64,000 nt of DNA from contig NC_056528.1 of the NCBI RefSeq assembly GCF_019175285.1, positions 50,553,068 to 50,617,067 on the forward strand. The letters run 5' to 3'. The position numbers were made by a program, and so were the translations under genes. Within the stretch, counting starts at the first letter, position 1; every line of letters starts with the position of its first letter. This DNA is from Sceloporus undulatus (Eukaryota > Chordata > Lepidosauria > Squamata > Phrynosomatidae). Below the pieces are notes generated by a model, which ran no database searches, had not been told where the DNA came from, and saw nothing but the letters and a program-made list of their open reading frames with translations. Below are positions 9,883 through 61,417 of the stretch, piece by piece.

Positions 9883-12265
9883 GTAAAAGATGAGGGGAAA
9901 GAGCTGAACCGACTACAGCAGGAGTTAAGACTCCCTGGCACCAGTTGGTTTTGTTCCTCTACTGGGAGCTAACTGGGAGTGAGCGGGAGAGGGAGTCCAA
10001 TGGCTGGGATGAGCCACAAATTGCCCCGGACAACGCAGCAAGGCCTGGACTGCTTTATTTAGTCCAATGCTGATCTTGCAAGCAAGGTATATTTGCTTGA
10101 AAAGTGGCTTTGCATCCAGAGCATGCCAGCAAAGAGCACAGTCCAAAGGAGAAAACTGGCAAGCCGTGGGCACTTCAATGGCAATTTGGTAATGAAAATG
10201 GAAAGAGCCACAGCCTCTTAGGCAGAGAAAATGCAAAGTGGTTCTTACAATCCTTTTTAAAGCAACAAGGTTGTATATTTTTCAAGGGGAGGAAGGAGAA
10301 AAAAGGCTGGCCTCATCTCCAATGCACCCTAATAGGCACACTGTATCTGGAGGGGAAAGGAGTAAATTTACAAAACGCACACAATGGACGCTTAAAAAAC
10401 AGTGATCTTTGGGGAGGAGTTGAAGAGTGGCTTTGAGGGACATCTCCCAGCAACCAGTGTTGCTTATGGCGCCAGTATCTTGCTACCCAAAGAGGTAAGA
10501 TGGAGCCCTAAAAATGGGAAATGCTGCAAAATCTTTAGTGCCCTCGCAGGTGTTAAGTTACGCGAACCTCTTTCCATCCTCTCCAAGCAGTTTTTAGCAA
10601 TTACGCTCATCTGCCTCCATTTATTCCTGTTTTAAAAAATCATACCTTTTTTTGGCATTAATACATCCTGAAAGTGGAATGTCAATGGTGGAAAAGAGGA
10701 GCAATTCAGGGAACGGAGGACTGGGGAGACTCTAAAGATAACTGGGTGCAGGAGATGGTTTAAAAAAAGGATGCTAAATCAGAAGAGCAGAGGAGCGTCT
10801 CTTTGAACGGAATCCATGTTGGAGAGAGTAAAAGGAAGGCCATATTCTCCTCCAAAAGGATTTTCCCTCCAGGCTCCAGCCTTTTGTAGCTACATTCCTT
10901 CCCCGAGTTCAATTTTCCCAATTATCAGAGATGGTTTGGGGTCGTTGCACAGGCAGGAATGAGCGGCCAACTCCCGCGGAAAAGGGAGCGCCAATGAATG
11001 CTTGGCAGCAAAGTGGCACCAAGCATCGCTGTCTGGATTTCAGACCATTAGTTAGACGGTTGCAAGTGGCCAAAAGCAAAGCCAGAGATTCTGGGTCTCT
11101 TTCTTTCTTCCTTTTTCTGAAATTGAAAGGGCAAAAGGCACTCCAAGGTGAGAGATCTTTTAAAAAGGGGGCAACCTGCTATCTCCCCATGTTTAAGGCA
11201 GCAGAAAGAGAAAGATTTCTCTCTCTTTATTCTTTTAAACTCAAGGGCAGACCTGACAAAAATGCAAACAGTTGGTGGTGTGGAGAAGTGAGACATGGAA
11301 ACAACACAGGTAGCATGATGGATATATAAGTGTTAAGAGGGAATCAATGTGTAATAAGGCACAAGGAGGTGACTGTGCTGGAGATCTGCCTTGATAAGGC
11401 TGAATGCATGGGTTTGCACCGCTTTTGCTGGGATTCATGGCTAATGCAAATCCTATTTCAAACACTTCAGGTTCAGGTTGGCAAGATAAAAGAAATGGAA
11501 AAAAAAGGCACCAAAATGTTGTTCCTTGGGGATATGGCAAAAAGTTGTGCTTAGGAGAGGAATATTCCCAATGCAGGTCCATTAATCACGATTAAGGAAT
11601 ATGGACTCTTTCAAGCTTACCAGCTGGTGGCACATGCAAAATACTGTAAAGATCAGAGGCATCTGTTTGGTCTGCTAAATCTCAGGGATCATGAAAAGCT
11701 TTGGTCTTTGGGGAAAGAGTGCACACAATTTTTGACCCTCTTAACTTCTCCTTCTAGAGCAATTATCTCCTGGTCCCAAAGTGTTAAAACTAGTGGGGCT
11801 TGGAAAAACAGAGGGTCCCAATACTATGGCAAGCCTTTATGCATTAGGACTAGGCAAAGTGGGTCTCTCCAGGCGTTGGCAACCAAGGCTAGAGAGGTCC
11901 TTCCTGTTAAGCACCACCGCATGGGGCTTGTACCAGAAGCATTGCTGATACCATCGGAAGCATCCTAAAAAAGCCACACGGACTCTCGCTGCAGCCTCAA
12001 TTAAGCAAAGGATGAGTCTTACATTTTCAGTAAGGCACAACTGACTTGATTTTTTGACTTTCTTTTTTTGGTCCTGTAACAGAATGGCAGAGTCTGCACA
12101 GAATGCTAAAGACAGACTGTGGTCACTCTTCTGTAGTGGTTCCAGCACAACGCAGGTGAAGAAGAGAAAGGGGAAGGAGAGCAGGGAAAAAGGGACAGAG
12201 AGAAGGAAGGAAGGAGGGAAGGAAGGAAGGGTAGGAGAGTGCAGGCGGAGTGGAGGCAGGAATGA

Positions 12266-50175
<37,910 letters not shown>

Positions 50176-50854
50176 CTTGCCGGCGGCCGAAGGGAGGCTG
50201 AGGCTGCGACTCAGGGAGCGGCGGCTGAGGCTGAGGCTGAGGCGGGCGGGCGGAGGCGGGCTGCTGCTGAGGCCGCCGGGCTCCTCCTCCTCCGGCCGGG
50301 GCTGGGGCCAACCAGGGGAGGCTCTGGGCCGAAGAGGAGGAGGAGGCATGGATGGCGGGGCCGGAGAGGAGGTGCCTGCTGGCTGGGCCCCCTTCTCCCC
50401 CCTCCCTCCCAGGGCTGGCCCTGAGGCCCCGGGGCCAGAGGAGGCTTTCTCGGAAGAAGGGCCCTCCCTCCTCGGAGGCCCCCCGGCCCCGGCCTCCGTC
50501 CTCCCTGGCCTTTTCCGCCCCCCCCCCCCCCCAAAAGCCCCCTTCCTTGCCCAGAGAGAGCCCCGTGAGTCTGGAGCCTCCTGAGCCTCCTTCCTCAGCA
50601 CCATTGAAGTCTTTCGTGTGGGAGAAGATGAACCTCCTTCGGGAATGGAAATCCAGGGCCAAACCCACTGGGGAATGGGGATGGGAAGGGACACGCCAGA
50701 GGCTAGGAGGGCTCAAGCCCATTGACTAGCCTTGGGGAAGGAAGTCACACTTTCTCAGCCACATCAGAGGAAGGCATGCCAAGCTCCTGAAGAAAGGGGG
50801 TCAAGGACAACGGACAATGGCTGCAGCCGCCACACTCGAGAAATCCCCCGCTTT

Positions 50855-51030
50855 GGCACCGCTTTTCAGCATCCTGGCTCAAGGCTGTGGAATTCTGGGA
50901 GCTGGAGTTTGTTGTGGGCCCAGAGCGGAGCAGAGCTTGAGGAAGGAAGGAAGGAAGGCCCCACAACACACTCGCCAACTCCCAGAATTCCATAGCCCTG
51001 AGCCAGGAGGTGTGGATGGATGCAGCCTAA
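50855..51030. mobile_element. Palindromic MITE just upstream of the MSN CpG region
   Basis: GGCTCAAGGCTGTGGAATTC and CAGAATTCCATAGCCCTGAG pair, with GTGTGGATGGATGCAGCC at the right end. A related half copy is at 58215-58300. Confidence 0.72.
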
Positions 51031-51076
51031 GTCTCCAGATGAGAGGCTAGTACTGCGGAAGGGCTTCCTTGGGGCT

Positions 51077-51291
51077 TTGTTGTGGTTCTTCAAGTTGTTC
51101 CCGACTTATGGCAACCCTCAGGTGAAGCCATCGCGAGGTTTTCCTGGCAAGATGGGTTCGGAGGAGGTTTGCCATTGCCATCCTCTGAGGCTGAGAGAGT
51201 GTGACTTGCCCTGAGGTCACCCAGTGGGTTTCATGGCCAAGTTGGGAAGTCAGCCCTGGTTTCCAGAGTCCTAGTCCAACACTCCAACCAT
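51077..51291 (-). mobile_element. tRNA-derived SINE
   Basis: The complement shows the head (GTTGGACTAGGACTCTGGA), CCCACTGGGTGACC, CTCTCAGCCTCAGAGGATGG and the AAGTCGGGAACAACTTGAAG tail. Confidence 0.8.
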
Positions 51292-51299
51292 TAGCCCCT

Positions 51300-51650
51300 T
51301 GGCCTCCGCAGTTGCAGATTTGACGTCTGCGGATTTGATTATTCGTAGTTTTGATCAATAGGTCCTCTCTAGGAATCTCTAGGTCCTCCAACGCAACTCT
51401 GCCAGAAGCTGACCATAGAGTTGTGCTGGAGGACCTAACAAATTCCTAGAGAGAACACTTCTCCAGGCATTTGTAGGCCTCCCCAACATGATTCCATGAT
51501 CAACTTCTGGCAGATGAGGACCATAGAGTTGCACTGGAGGACCTGGAGATTCCTAGAGAGGTAAAAAAGAATAATATTTTCAATATATGTGCATTCCCCC
51601 CCCCCCACATTCGCAAGGTCCCTCAGTGAATATGAAGCGACCGCTGTATT
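51300..51650. mobile_element. Tigger-like element with hairpin units
   Basis: Two GGTCCTCCA...TGGAGGACC hairpin units lie between TCTGCGGATTTGATTATTCG and AATATGAAGCGACCGCTGTA. Confidence 0.65.
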
Positions 51651-51659
51651 ATCTCTTCC

Positions 51660-53090
51660 CTTCAAGTAGACAGACAGCGTACACTGAGTATGGTAAGTAT
51701 GGCGATAGTCGCCTCCATCTTCACCATTGGGGCCTAATGGGGTCCAGTCATAAAACGGGGATGAACCAAACAGATGGTCTTCTCTTTATGGCCTCCGGGA
51801 CACAATTAGGAAGCGATTAGAGCTGAGCCTCTCTTGCAGCACGCAACCCTCATCTATTATATATATACATACCCACCCTTAGGACAGTCTAAATGAGCCT
51901 CTTTATGGGAAAGGGGGAGTTAGGTCTGTTGCATGTCCTTTATAGCGTTCTCCCAAAGTTGTCTTGTTTCCTTCCCTGGATGAAGCGTTAAGCGGCAACT
52001 CCCAGTTTATTTTTAACGGTCTAAAAATAGACCCAAGCCTTTGAAGAGAGCCAGATTTTGGATGGAAAGGAGCAATTAAAAATAAAAAAAATCACCAAAC
52101 TGACCATTCGAAAATAAACCCTCCTTTTATATTATTATGATGGTTATTATTAGAAGTAATGGTCCTATTTGGTTCCCGCTTCAACTCTATTCCAATTCAG
52201 CATACAGTACTGTATAGGCAGAATATGGCTGCAGCCTCCTTCTGAGCAAAGACGCTACTTTTATGGCTTGGAAGGTTTTAATACGAAGCAGAAAATGTAT
52301 TTAGAAGTAAAGTCTCAGGCCATGTAGGGCTGAGAGCAGAATGCTGTGTAAAAGGTCTGGGTTCAAGTTATCCAGATACAATGGTCACCTTATAAGCCAA
52401 TAAGTGTCTTTCAGTCTGGCCTGAAGAGAGGAAAGAACCAGATGCCTCCCAACTATCCCAGATCGGCAGGAAGACTCCCAATGGATCCTTTATCGTCCCA
52501 TTGCATTCAATTCATCATCATCATCTTGAAACTCTTGTCTATTATATTGTGTACAAAAATGCACACAAAAACAGCCCTGGGGCCACATGGTTTGTCAGGG
52601 CCTACATTCTCTATAGAAGAGATCAAGTTCAGGGAGTCAGCCTTTGCACTGGGTTTGCACCAATTTGCACTAACTGGAAAGATCCCTGCCTCAGAGAGAA
52701 AGAATATGTGTGTCTCTTTGGGAGTCTTTTATTCCCCCCTTTCCCCCTCCTCCTCTGCTCTTTGGCTGCGGTTAAGGAAAACCAACAGAGCGGAGGAGCC
52801 AAAATCGCAGTCCATTATCCTTGGTTTGTTGACTCTCCTTCAGTCCCAGCACCGTTCTGTATTTGCTCTAGATTATGCCCTAATCAGGGCTGGCGATAAG
52901 GCGGCAAGGGACAATGCCCTGCCCTGCGGCATTCTCCGGAGAGAGATAAGAGAAAGGGAGGTTTGCCAGGACTCTTGGGGAAAAAGAGAGATGGCACCAG
53001 GGCTGGCATTGGCGGAGCGGCAGAAGATGGAGGTGACCTACCCTCAGCTTAACCCCATAAACTTTGCCATGACCTTTCTCTCACTAAGAG
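51660..53090. other. Non-repetitive stretch upstream of MSN, no gene recognised
   Basis: I see neither a familiar repeat nor a recognisable exon. Open frames at 52442-53095 lack codon periodicity that I can detect and match no protein I know. It could hold distal MSN regulatory sequence. Confidence 0.4.
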
Positions 53091-53091
53091 A

Positions 53092-53690
53092 GTGAACCAG
53101 AGCCTGGAGAAGTTCCTTTGTTGGACTACACCTCCCAGAATCCCCCAGCTAATCCTATATTCAGTTCTGGGCACCCTCAGTTCAAGATGGACGTTGGAAC
53201 GTGTCCGAAGGAGGGCAACCAAAATGGTAAAAGGTGGAAACCATTTGAAGAATGGTTTACGGAGCTGGGGATGTTTAGCTTGGAGAATGGAAGATGGAGA
53301 GGTGACACGATACTCACCTCAGAGGTTGCTTTAGCCTTATCCTATCCTACTATGAGTATCCATGATACTCAGAAGGGTGTGGACACTCACCTGAAGGGCT
53401 GCCAGGTGGAAGGTGCATCCGGCTTCTTTATTGCTGGTTCCGAGACAAGAGCATTGGAAGCAGATTGCAAGAAATGGGATTCCTCCTAAACATCAGGAAG
53501 AGCTTCTTGGATGCAAGACCTGTTTTGGCCGCCAAGTGGATTGCCTCCAAGTGTGGTGGACTCTCCTTCTTTGGAGATCTTTACACAGAATTGGATGGAC
53601 ATCTTTCAGGAGGGTTGGATTGGATGGCCTTTGGGGAGTCCCTTCCAGCTCTTCATTTCCACATTGCAATGCAGCTGAGGTTAAGGATGA
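53092..53690 (+). mobile_element. CR1 LINE 3' region
   Basis: Runs in CR1 order: TTCAGTTCTGGGCACC, GTGTCCGAAGGAGGGCAACC, GAGCTGGGGATGTTTAGCTT, AACATCAGGAAGAGCTTCTT, CTTTGGAGATCTTTACAC and GGTTGGATTGGATGGCC. This is the longest CR1 piece in the window. Confidence 0.88.
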
Positions 53691-54067
53691 GCAGGAATAT
53701 TACTTTTAATACCTCCCAAGTGCTGTTGGAAAAATAACAGGACATGGTTACACATTATATACCCTGTAATTTAACAAGTTTGTTACTTATGGAGTGTAAC
53801 ATTATACCTTTGTTACCACTAAATATTGTGTCAGAAGTAACTGAGTTTATGCATAGCTTGTATTACTTCCATGTATTTAAAACCAAGCTTAAGAATTGTT
53901 TTTATATATACTTTTGAATTGAAGAAAATAAGTTTTAAATGACAAAAGGTTTGTGCAAACTGGAGGAACGTGGGAAGTTGATTGTAAATACTGTACATAG
54001 ATCTGGAAAACAAAATTTGACGACTATTTTGTATGTTGTTATTTTGCATATTACTTGTTGCAAAATA

Positions 54068-54072
<5 letters not shown>

Positions 54073-54111
<39 letters not shown>
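54073..54111. repeat. (TA)n microsatellite
   Basis: About 19 uninterrupted TA units. It lies in AT-rich DNA (53720-54260) that also has an ATT run at 54218-54243. Confidence 0.97.
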
Positions 54112-54117
<6 letters not shown>

Positions 54118-55077
54118 ACTTCCAAAGTCTCAGCATTACTGCTAAAAATGCATGGAAAGTGCTTTGAATGCTTCAAAACCCACCATAAAACAGCCATTAT
54201 TATTATGCAGACTACATTATTATTATTATTATTATTATTATTAACCATTATTATTAATGTAGATGACATTATTAATGTAGCTCAAGCTAATGTTGCAGGC
54301 TGTGTAGCCTTATCCAGATGTTGCTGGACTGCAACTCCCATCAGCCCCTAGACATAAGGGTGCATTTATGAGGCATGATGGGATGCATAGTCCTGGAGTG
54401 GAAAATGTTCCCGGACAACTCGATGCCGTAATGTGACCTTTCTGATTTCGAGATGATTCCTTTGGTGTAAAAATAGCATTTGATTTGAGGTGTGTGGTGA
54501 TGGTGTTGGTGACGGTGGTGTGTGTGTATTTTGGGCCTAGAGTCTCTCTGTCCCTGGCAGTGGGTCCATTGGCACAATAGGGATGCCTTACACGCCCTTT
54601 GCTCAGTCACCCTGACATAATTTCCTGCAGGGAAAAAGCAAAACCACTCTGACCTGGCCTGGAATTGATGCTGGAACAATTCCACACCTCCCCTTCAAAA
54701 GAAAATCACATGCAAAGAAATAGGAGTGAATAGGAGGGACAGTGTTTGCTCTTTTATCTCTGGACCATTGTTTCCCCTGGGGAAAATATTTATCCTCTTG
54801 GGTTGTAAGGCCATCCCTTCGGCCAGGCTGGAAACAGGGAAAAGCAAGGCTTGGAGGTCTCCGATGAAGTTTCACAGCAAAATGCATTGCAGCCGGGTCT
54901 AGTTGACCCCGGTTGACCAAAGCCTTTTTCTGGAGCGGATGAAGGCAAGGGATTTCCATCCCAAAATGACACAGACCCTGCTCTCTCTTGGTACTTTGGA
55001 CATTGGCTTTGGATGACCAGGTGTCCTAACTGCAAAATGTAGGGCCTGTGAGAAAAATGTAGGACACTACCAAATAC

Positions 55078-55179
55078 AGTGGGCCCTTGGTATCCGCTGT
55101 GGTTTGGTTCCAGGACTTCATGGATACCAAAAGCCATGGATGCTCAAGTTCCATTAAATACAATGGAATTATTTTTATA

Positions 55180-55220
<41 letters not shown>

Positions 55221-55563
55221 TATAGTGGGGCCTTGGTATCCGCTGGGGTTTGGTTCTAGGACCTCCTCATGGATACCAAAGACCATGGAAGCTCATGTGC
55301 CATTAAATGCAATAGCACAGTGTGTTTTTATGTAACCTTTCTATTTTATATGGTTTTAAGTTATATGCAATCTTTCCTATTTTATACGGTTTTAAGTCAT
55401 AGCATGTATCGCCAGGTCGATTGACTGTTGAACAGTGTAGTGTAGTGAAATTGTGTTGCTTATATAAAAATGGCAAAATCAAGGTTTGCTTATTGGGATG
55501 TGTTTAGTTTTAAATAGGCTTGAAATCCATGGGTAGGAAACCTGTGGATACTAAGGGCAGGCT
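55078..55563. mobile_element. Two Tigger-like copies around an (AAT)n tract
   Basis: CAGTGGGCCCTTGGTATCCG begins a truncated copy at 55078. After the AAT run (55181-55220), TAGTGGGGCCTTGGTATCCG begins a second copy that ends with the complement TGTGGATACTAAGGGCAGGC near 55563. Confidence 0.7.
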
Positions 55564-56824
55564 GCAAAAGCTAAAAACGCTAATATAAATGTGAATCCAT
55601 GCTTCTGTATAGTCATGCTCAAAATGGAGGACATTTTGAAATTCCTCCTGGACAGAAGGTTGGAATGGAGGACGTGTCCTGGTAAAGGAGGACGTCTGGT
55701 CAGCCTGCCTTTGCACCATGCGCTTGGCTGCTTGCACCCATGTGCCTCTCCCATCTCTTGCAGCCTTCAGCCCCTTCAGGCTAAGAAAAGGGCCATTTGG
55801 GCAGCCTAGAAACTCCAGTATCTGAGATGGGAAATCTCAACTAATGTCCTTTGGTCACTGCCCCTGGGGAAATGCTAATGGCCAAACCTCCTGGAACTGG
55901 GGCATTTCAATGGGAATTCCTCCCTAGAAAGTCTGGGGCACTTCATTCCTCCAAGGGAAGAAGTGACTCAAGGCTTAGGAGGGGATTCTGCTCCTCTCCA
56001 GATGGACTGCAACTTCCACTGTTCCTCAGCATTGGGACAGAGACTGCTGGGAGTTATCATCCGATTCTAGGAAGAGGGAGAAATTGGATCATTTCCAGTC
56101 ACTGCCTGTATCATGGGAAACTGCTACTGTGGGTTTGTTTTTACTTTTTCAGCCTCTGGCTCAAACTCCAGAACCCAACTGGGCTTGCAGAGTCGGAGGA
56201 GGAGGAGGAGGCAGGCTGGCCGCTTTCTTTCCCCCTCTTTTCCTCCAGTTCATCCCCTTTTTCCTTTCCAGCTGTTTGGTGCCAGCTGCCAAACCTTTCG
56301 CTGCCCACGTCACCCGTCTCCCTTTAGGAACAGCCAACCCAAGCTCTGTCCTTTTTCAAAGTTTAACTCAGCCATGCCAAGGGCCAGAAATCTTGCCTTT
56401 CTTTCTTTCTCTCTCAAGATTTCTGAGGGGTTTACCCAGCCCCTTGGCTGCCATATAGGGCTGACATTTTCCCAGTGTCTCCCTGTGCCTTTCCTCCTCT
56501 CTTCCTCTTGGAAGGCCTTGTGAAGTGATGTCATGGCACCATTTGAGCTGCAATAACAGGAAACCATCAAGTGTTTACATGGAGAGGCAGGCGGGGGCCG
56601 TGGCCGGACCCTGGCCCTCCCCTCCGACTCGGTTTCCTTGGTAGATCTGTTTCCGCAGATTAAAATACTACTGAGTGGTAGTGAGGCAGCGGCGCTGAAG
56701 GAAGAGAGAGGAAAGGAAGTCAGGAGATGGACATGATGTGCTGCTGTGATGCGTCCCAGCTGCCTGTCTCACATGGTCTGTGTGCCTTCAAGTCACTTGC
56801 AGACTATTACGACTACTACTACTA

Positions 56825-57105
56825 TTAGAATCATAGAGTTGGAAGAGACGCATGGGGCCATGCAGGAACACACAATCAAAACGCCCCCAATAGATGGCCA
56901 TCTTGCCTCTGTTTAAAAACCTCCAAAGAAGAAAACTCTTTCTTCTTATTCTCCGTCTCCATTCTACTTAAATCCCACCTTCATCTTTAAACAGAGGCCA
57001 TCTTTTTGGGGTGCCTTGATGGTGAGTTCCTGCATGGCAGAATGAGATTGGACTGGATGGCCCTTTTGGGGGTCTCTTCCCAACTCTGTGATTCATAAGA
57101 AGACT
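56825..57105. mobile_element. Two CR1 3' ends in opposite orientations
   Basis: 56825-56990 reads as CR1 on the minus strand (ATCATAGAGTTGGAAGAGAC). 56995-57105 reads as CR1 on the plus strand (TTCCTGCATGGCAGAATGAG, TGGACTGGATGGCCC). Confidence 0.75.
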
Positions 57106-57109
57106 AAGA

Positions 57110-57670
57110 AGGGGGGGGGGGACAGAAAAGATCCTAAAATGTGAAGATCTACAACTGAGCACAGAAGTTAGACTCATCCAAGGCATTGGATTCCCCATCA
57201 GCATGCATTGATGCAAAAGCTGGACAGTTAAGAAGACAGAAAGGGGAGAAACCAACCCATTTGGGAAGTGGGGCTGGAGAAGAGGGCCTCTCTTTCTGCT
57301 TCCCTCCACCTTTCCTAGCACTGTTGTTTATTCCAATAAGCCTTTCCTTCTCATGATGTGGCCAAAGTATGACAGCCTCTCTCATTCGAGTCATGTTAGC
57401 TTCCAGAGAGACTTGATCTGTTTTAGGACCAATTTGTTTTGTCTGTTTTACTGTCCATGGGATCCTCAGCTTTGTTAACCGTCCTCAAGTAGATCTCAAC
57501 TCATGGTGACCCTGTGAAAGAGACATCTCCAAGACCCCTTACCCGCCACTTGTCTTATAAGCTCTTGCAGATTCATACCTGTGACCTCCTCCTTAATTGA
57601 GTCCTACAATGATGAAAAAGGTCATAGTCCAATACTCAGACCATTACTACAACCCCATGCCCTCTACTGA
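57110..57670. mobile_element. Rearranged BovB (RTE) fragments
   Basis: The plus strand first resembles BovB sense (ATCTACAACTGAGCACAGAAG, GCAAAAGCTGGACAGT). The rest is antisense (TTCTCATGATGTGGCCAAAG, AGCTTCCAGAGAGACTTGAT). An inversion or two nested copies would explain it. Confidence 0.6.
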
Positions 57671-58318
57671 GTTGCTTTTATGCTTGGCCGAGGCATAGAT
57701 AGTGTCGTGCCATTTTGCACCATGAAACTGTTGGGTTAAATGTCCCTTTAAGGAAACAGGAAAATAATGATATGAGTGTAAATGGGGGAACCCCAGGTGC
57801 CAGTCCTTTATAATTAGTCAGGTATGTAAGGACTCTAAAACCCAGAGCAGTTGAGGAGAGTGGATTTGTGTGTTGGTTTTGTGAGCTTGGAAAGTGTGGA
57901 CTGTAAATATAACCAGCAATATATGTCAGAGCTTTTGTTGTATGTATTGCACCTGGAAGATCAGCCTCCAAGGACTTTGGAAGAAGTTGACCATGTCTGT
58001 GCCTTATTTCAGGTTGGTCAGTGCCTGGTTGCCAAATACTGCACACTATGAGTTGTGCATCTGCACTCTGCTGTCTGGGAGCTGCGGTTGAGGCCAAGCG
58101 CCTCAGACAGCACTGAATGTTGGCACCTGGTTTGTTTTTGTCACTGCACACCTGTGGGACACAGAAACCACCACTCCTTGAAGACCCTGCTACTTCAGAG
58201 GATGATTTCTGGCTTCATCCACACTGGGGAAATACAGTTTGGCACCCCTTTGTCTGGCTCAAGGCTATGGAATTCTGGGAGTTGGAGTTTGTTGTGGGCC
58301 TGGAGAGAGTGTGATGTA

Positions 58319-58540
58319 TTAGTCTGAGTGTTCGACTGGGACCCCAAGGGACCAGGATTCAAATCCCTGCTCAACCATGGAAAACTGCTGGGTGACCCTG
58401 GGCAAGTCACATTCTCTCAGCTTCAGAGAATGGCAATGGCAAACCCCCTCTGAAGAAACGTGCCAAGAAAACCCCGTGATAGGTTCACTTTGGGGTTGCT
58501 GAAAGTCGGAAATGATTAATGCACATAACAACAACAAGGT
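58319..58540 (+). mobile_element. tRNA-derived SINE, full length
   Basis: Head GTCTGAGTGTTCGACTG, B box GGATTCAAATCCC, CATGGAAAACTGCTGGG, GGGCAAGTCACATTCTCTCA and an ACAACAACAAGG tail. Confidence 0.85.
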
Positions 58541-59611
58541 ACAGAACAACAGCCACAAGCCTAGGATAAGAGTTGACCATACAGAGCTGGATGGAGCAAG
58601 CGTCTGAGCCGGTGTAAAGCAGACTCCTCTGTTCCCATAACAATAGCTGGGAGAGACCTGGATTCGGAGGGCTAGTGGGCCAGTAGTTGACCAGAAGATG
58701 GCCTGGCCAAAGCATTGACATTTATGGCGACAGAAGTCCCAGTTGAGTTTTAATGACTTGGCCTATTCTATTTGCATACATTTCCTAGTAGCACAGCATG
58801 TGTCTGCTGACGGTGCATAATGCACCTGTTGTCACAGCCAGGAACTTCCCAGGTGAGCCAATGCTGCCTCAATGGGAAAAGGGGGGAATTCCTTCTTCAA
58901 GATGGCCCTGGCCACCTGCACCTTTGAGCAATCCTTGGATCCACAAGAGGAGACTTGTTGAATCTGATGCTCTGTTAAGCAGTTATACAACTTTGGGCCT
59001 GGTTAGAAATCTCATTTAAATCCATGTGCCTAATTAGGAAACACAACGAAGCATTGCAAACTCCTTCCATCCCACTTAAACCTTTCCTTTCCATTTATTC
59101 ACTTTGCTTATCTGCCCATTGCCACAAGAATGGGACTCTGTTGGCAAATGGTTAAGAATAGTATAGATTTTAAAAAATGATACGTCATATGTGTGTGTGT
59201 GTGTGTGTAAATGTTTGTGAACTGCTGGCGTTTCCTAGCATTTTCTTGGCTAGAAAATTAATGAAGCTCCGCAACGCTTCAATCGGAGAACTGGATGCAA
59301 TTTGGCCTTGAGCGCATGAGTGTCATCTCTGACTCAAAATGCAATTTATTGGTTGTACCTGGCGGCTAAAACCTGCCCAGACTTCTGCCTTTTCTTGCTG
59401 TAGTGTTGTTTCCACTTGAGTATCTTTCCTAGTCCTTTGGGGTAAGGATTCCTCTGCTTCATCCGCTTTGAGAGTGACAGCAATATATATAGAGAGGGTG
59501 CATTGCTGCCAGATCAGAGGTAATGCACAGGGCAAACACACATTCATTGCACCTGGGAGCCCTTCAGTTGCCATAGATCTGTCCTGTGGATTCCTGGGAT
59601 TTGTAGTCTGG

Positions 59612-59796
59612 AGTTGTTGCTGTTACATGACTTCCAAGTTGCTTCTGACTTATGGTGGCCCTAAGGCAAACCTGTCATGGGGTTTTCTTTAGAGAGGGTT
59701 TGCCATTGCTTTCCCCTGAGGCTGAGAGAGTGCAACTTGCCCAATGGCACCCAGTGGGTTTCCATGGCTGAGCCAGGATTCGAACCTCAACTGCCA
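59612..59796 (-). mobile_element. tRNA-derived SINE
   Basis: The complement reads GGTTCGAATCCTGGC (B box), CATGGAAACCCACTGGGTGC, CTCTCAGCCTCAGGGGAAAG and the tail. A decayed BovB antisense piece follows at 59810-59960. Confidence 0.82.
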
Positions 59797-61417
59797 TTGA
59801 CTTTGACCTATGGCAACCTTATGAACAAGAGACCTCCAATGACCCCATCCTGCAAAACCCTGGGATTTGCAGTTTCTTCCTTTCTTTTATGACGTGGCCA
59901 AAGTATGAAAACCTCAATTTAGTTGTTTTTGCATCTAGGAAGAGTTTGGCCCTAATTTGCTCTAGGAGCAGAATATTCTGATAGAGTATCCTTTACCAGA
60001 GAGGTTCTCTCCTCCTTTCCTTAACTACAGCTCTTGGGTTGTGTGTGTATGTCTGCATTGCAAAACTACAAGTCACAGGATGCCATAGGATCGAACTGTG
60101 GCCTTTAAAGTGGTATCAAAACACTATAACTATGTAGTGTGCCTTGGGGCCCTTCCACACAACACAACTGCAGCATTATGACTGCAGAGCTGCAGAACGA
60201 CGCAAACCATCAGGTTGTTTTTGGACTACAGTTCCCAAAACTGAATATCTGTGGGACTTTGGGTGTTGCAGTCCAAAGAAAAGGGGGTAATATTTGGGAG
60301 CTTTCCCAACTAGCGGTTGAATTTGTGGGTCGATTTAGAGGATTATCTTGCTTTCCCTTCAATATCCATAAAAGGATGTCCATACTGAGATTCCAGTACG
60401 ATGCAGATTTATTTTTGATGCAACAAACATGTCGCTCAGCGAAAGAGATGACTAAGTATCTAGAAATTCCTTGAGCAGCCAGGATTAATCCTTGGATAAA
60501 TCATGTGGGAGCATGATGTGCACAGAGGGAAAACAACAGTAATAATAAAAGTTTGAGCAGCCCTTGAGGACGCTGGAGATATTTAGGAACTTTGAGGTTT
60601 GCAGTGGGAAAATGCCATTGAAGCAACTCTGTGTGTCTTGCAGGGGATCGAGAAATGTTTTTTGGGGAGAACCCTACAGATGCAGTAAAAAGGTTTCATC
60701 ATCCCCTGCACATATACATTGGTCCCAATGTGGGTTGAAACTAGCATGCCCATTTTGTGAATAGCAATAAAAAGAGACCCTAAGCAGCATACAGTATGAA
60801 AAGCGGAAAGGAAAGGAGGGGAATGTAGGTAAAAATAAGGAGGTATTTAATGCATGGAGCCAGCGTGGCATACTGGTTTGAGTGTTGGACTATGGCGTTT
60901 ATCAGACAGGGTCGGAACTGGGGCTTTTGCGTACTGAGCGATTCGAATTCGCGTGCTAACGCGAATGTACTTTCATACCTGGGAGTCCTTCCGCATTGGC
61001 AGGATTCAAATTGCTCAATCTGCATTTGCGCGAAGTGCATTCAATGCAGAATGTTTTACCAAACCGGACCTTAACATGTGGATTGGCCGATTTGTATCAG
61101 CCGCCTCGCGCATGCTCAGTGGTGCCCTGCATGGGTCGCGACCTTAAACACTTCCGGGGTGAAAAGGGAGGTCACGTCCTTTTCCTGTTTTTCGTGCCTG
61201 GCATGACAGCCCGGTAAACGGCTGGAGAGCAAGCGCATGCACATTAACAATGCGATACAACGTGCACATTACTGTTTCCTCTCTACATTCCTGCTTGGTT
61301 TTAATGTAACAATTACCTTCCCTTGCAACAAATTAGCAATGCCCGGTTCTGCGTGTGTGTGTGTGTGTGTGTGTGTGAGTGTGTGTATGTATATGAACAT
61401 AGGCATGGAAATATATA

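Larger units (their letters stand above)
9213..12265 (-). other. MSN: MSN 3'UTR
   Basis: About 3 kb of repeat-poor sequence follows the moesin stop, bounded by an AATAAA at 9207-9212. It has purine/pyrimidine-rich patches, including a GAAGG-rich stretch at 12190-12240 and GGA repeats at 9570-9600. It carries two 8-mer matches to the miR-200b/200c/429 seed site. The absence of SINEs and MITEs, dense on both sides, suggests that the sequence is under constraint as transcript. Confidence 0.7.

Noticed and set aside
52442-53095. 217-codon plus-strand open frame
   Set aside because: No recognisable domain or protein similarity, no clear splice or poly(A) context, and it runs into a CR1 LINE.
57690-58130. 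Possible LTR-like or other interspersed repeat, with a TATA-like stretch and AATAA-type motifs
   Set aside because: I could not define ends, a target duplication or a second copy, so no element is called.
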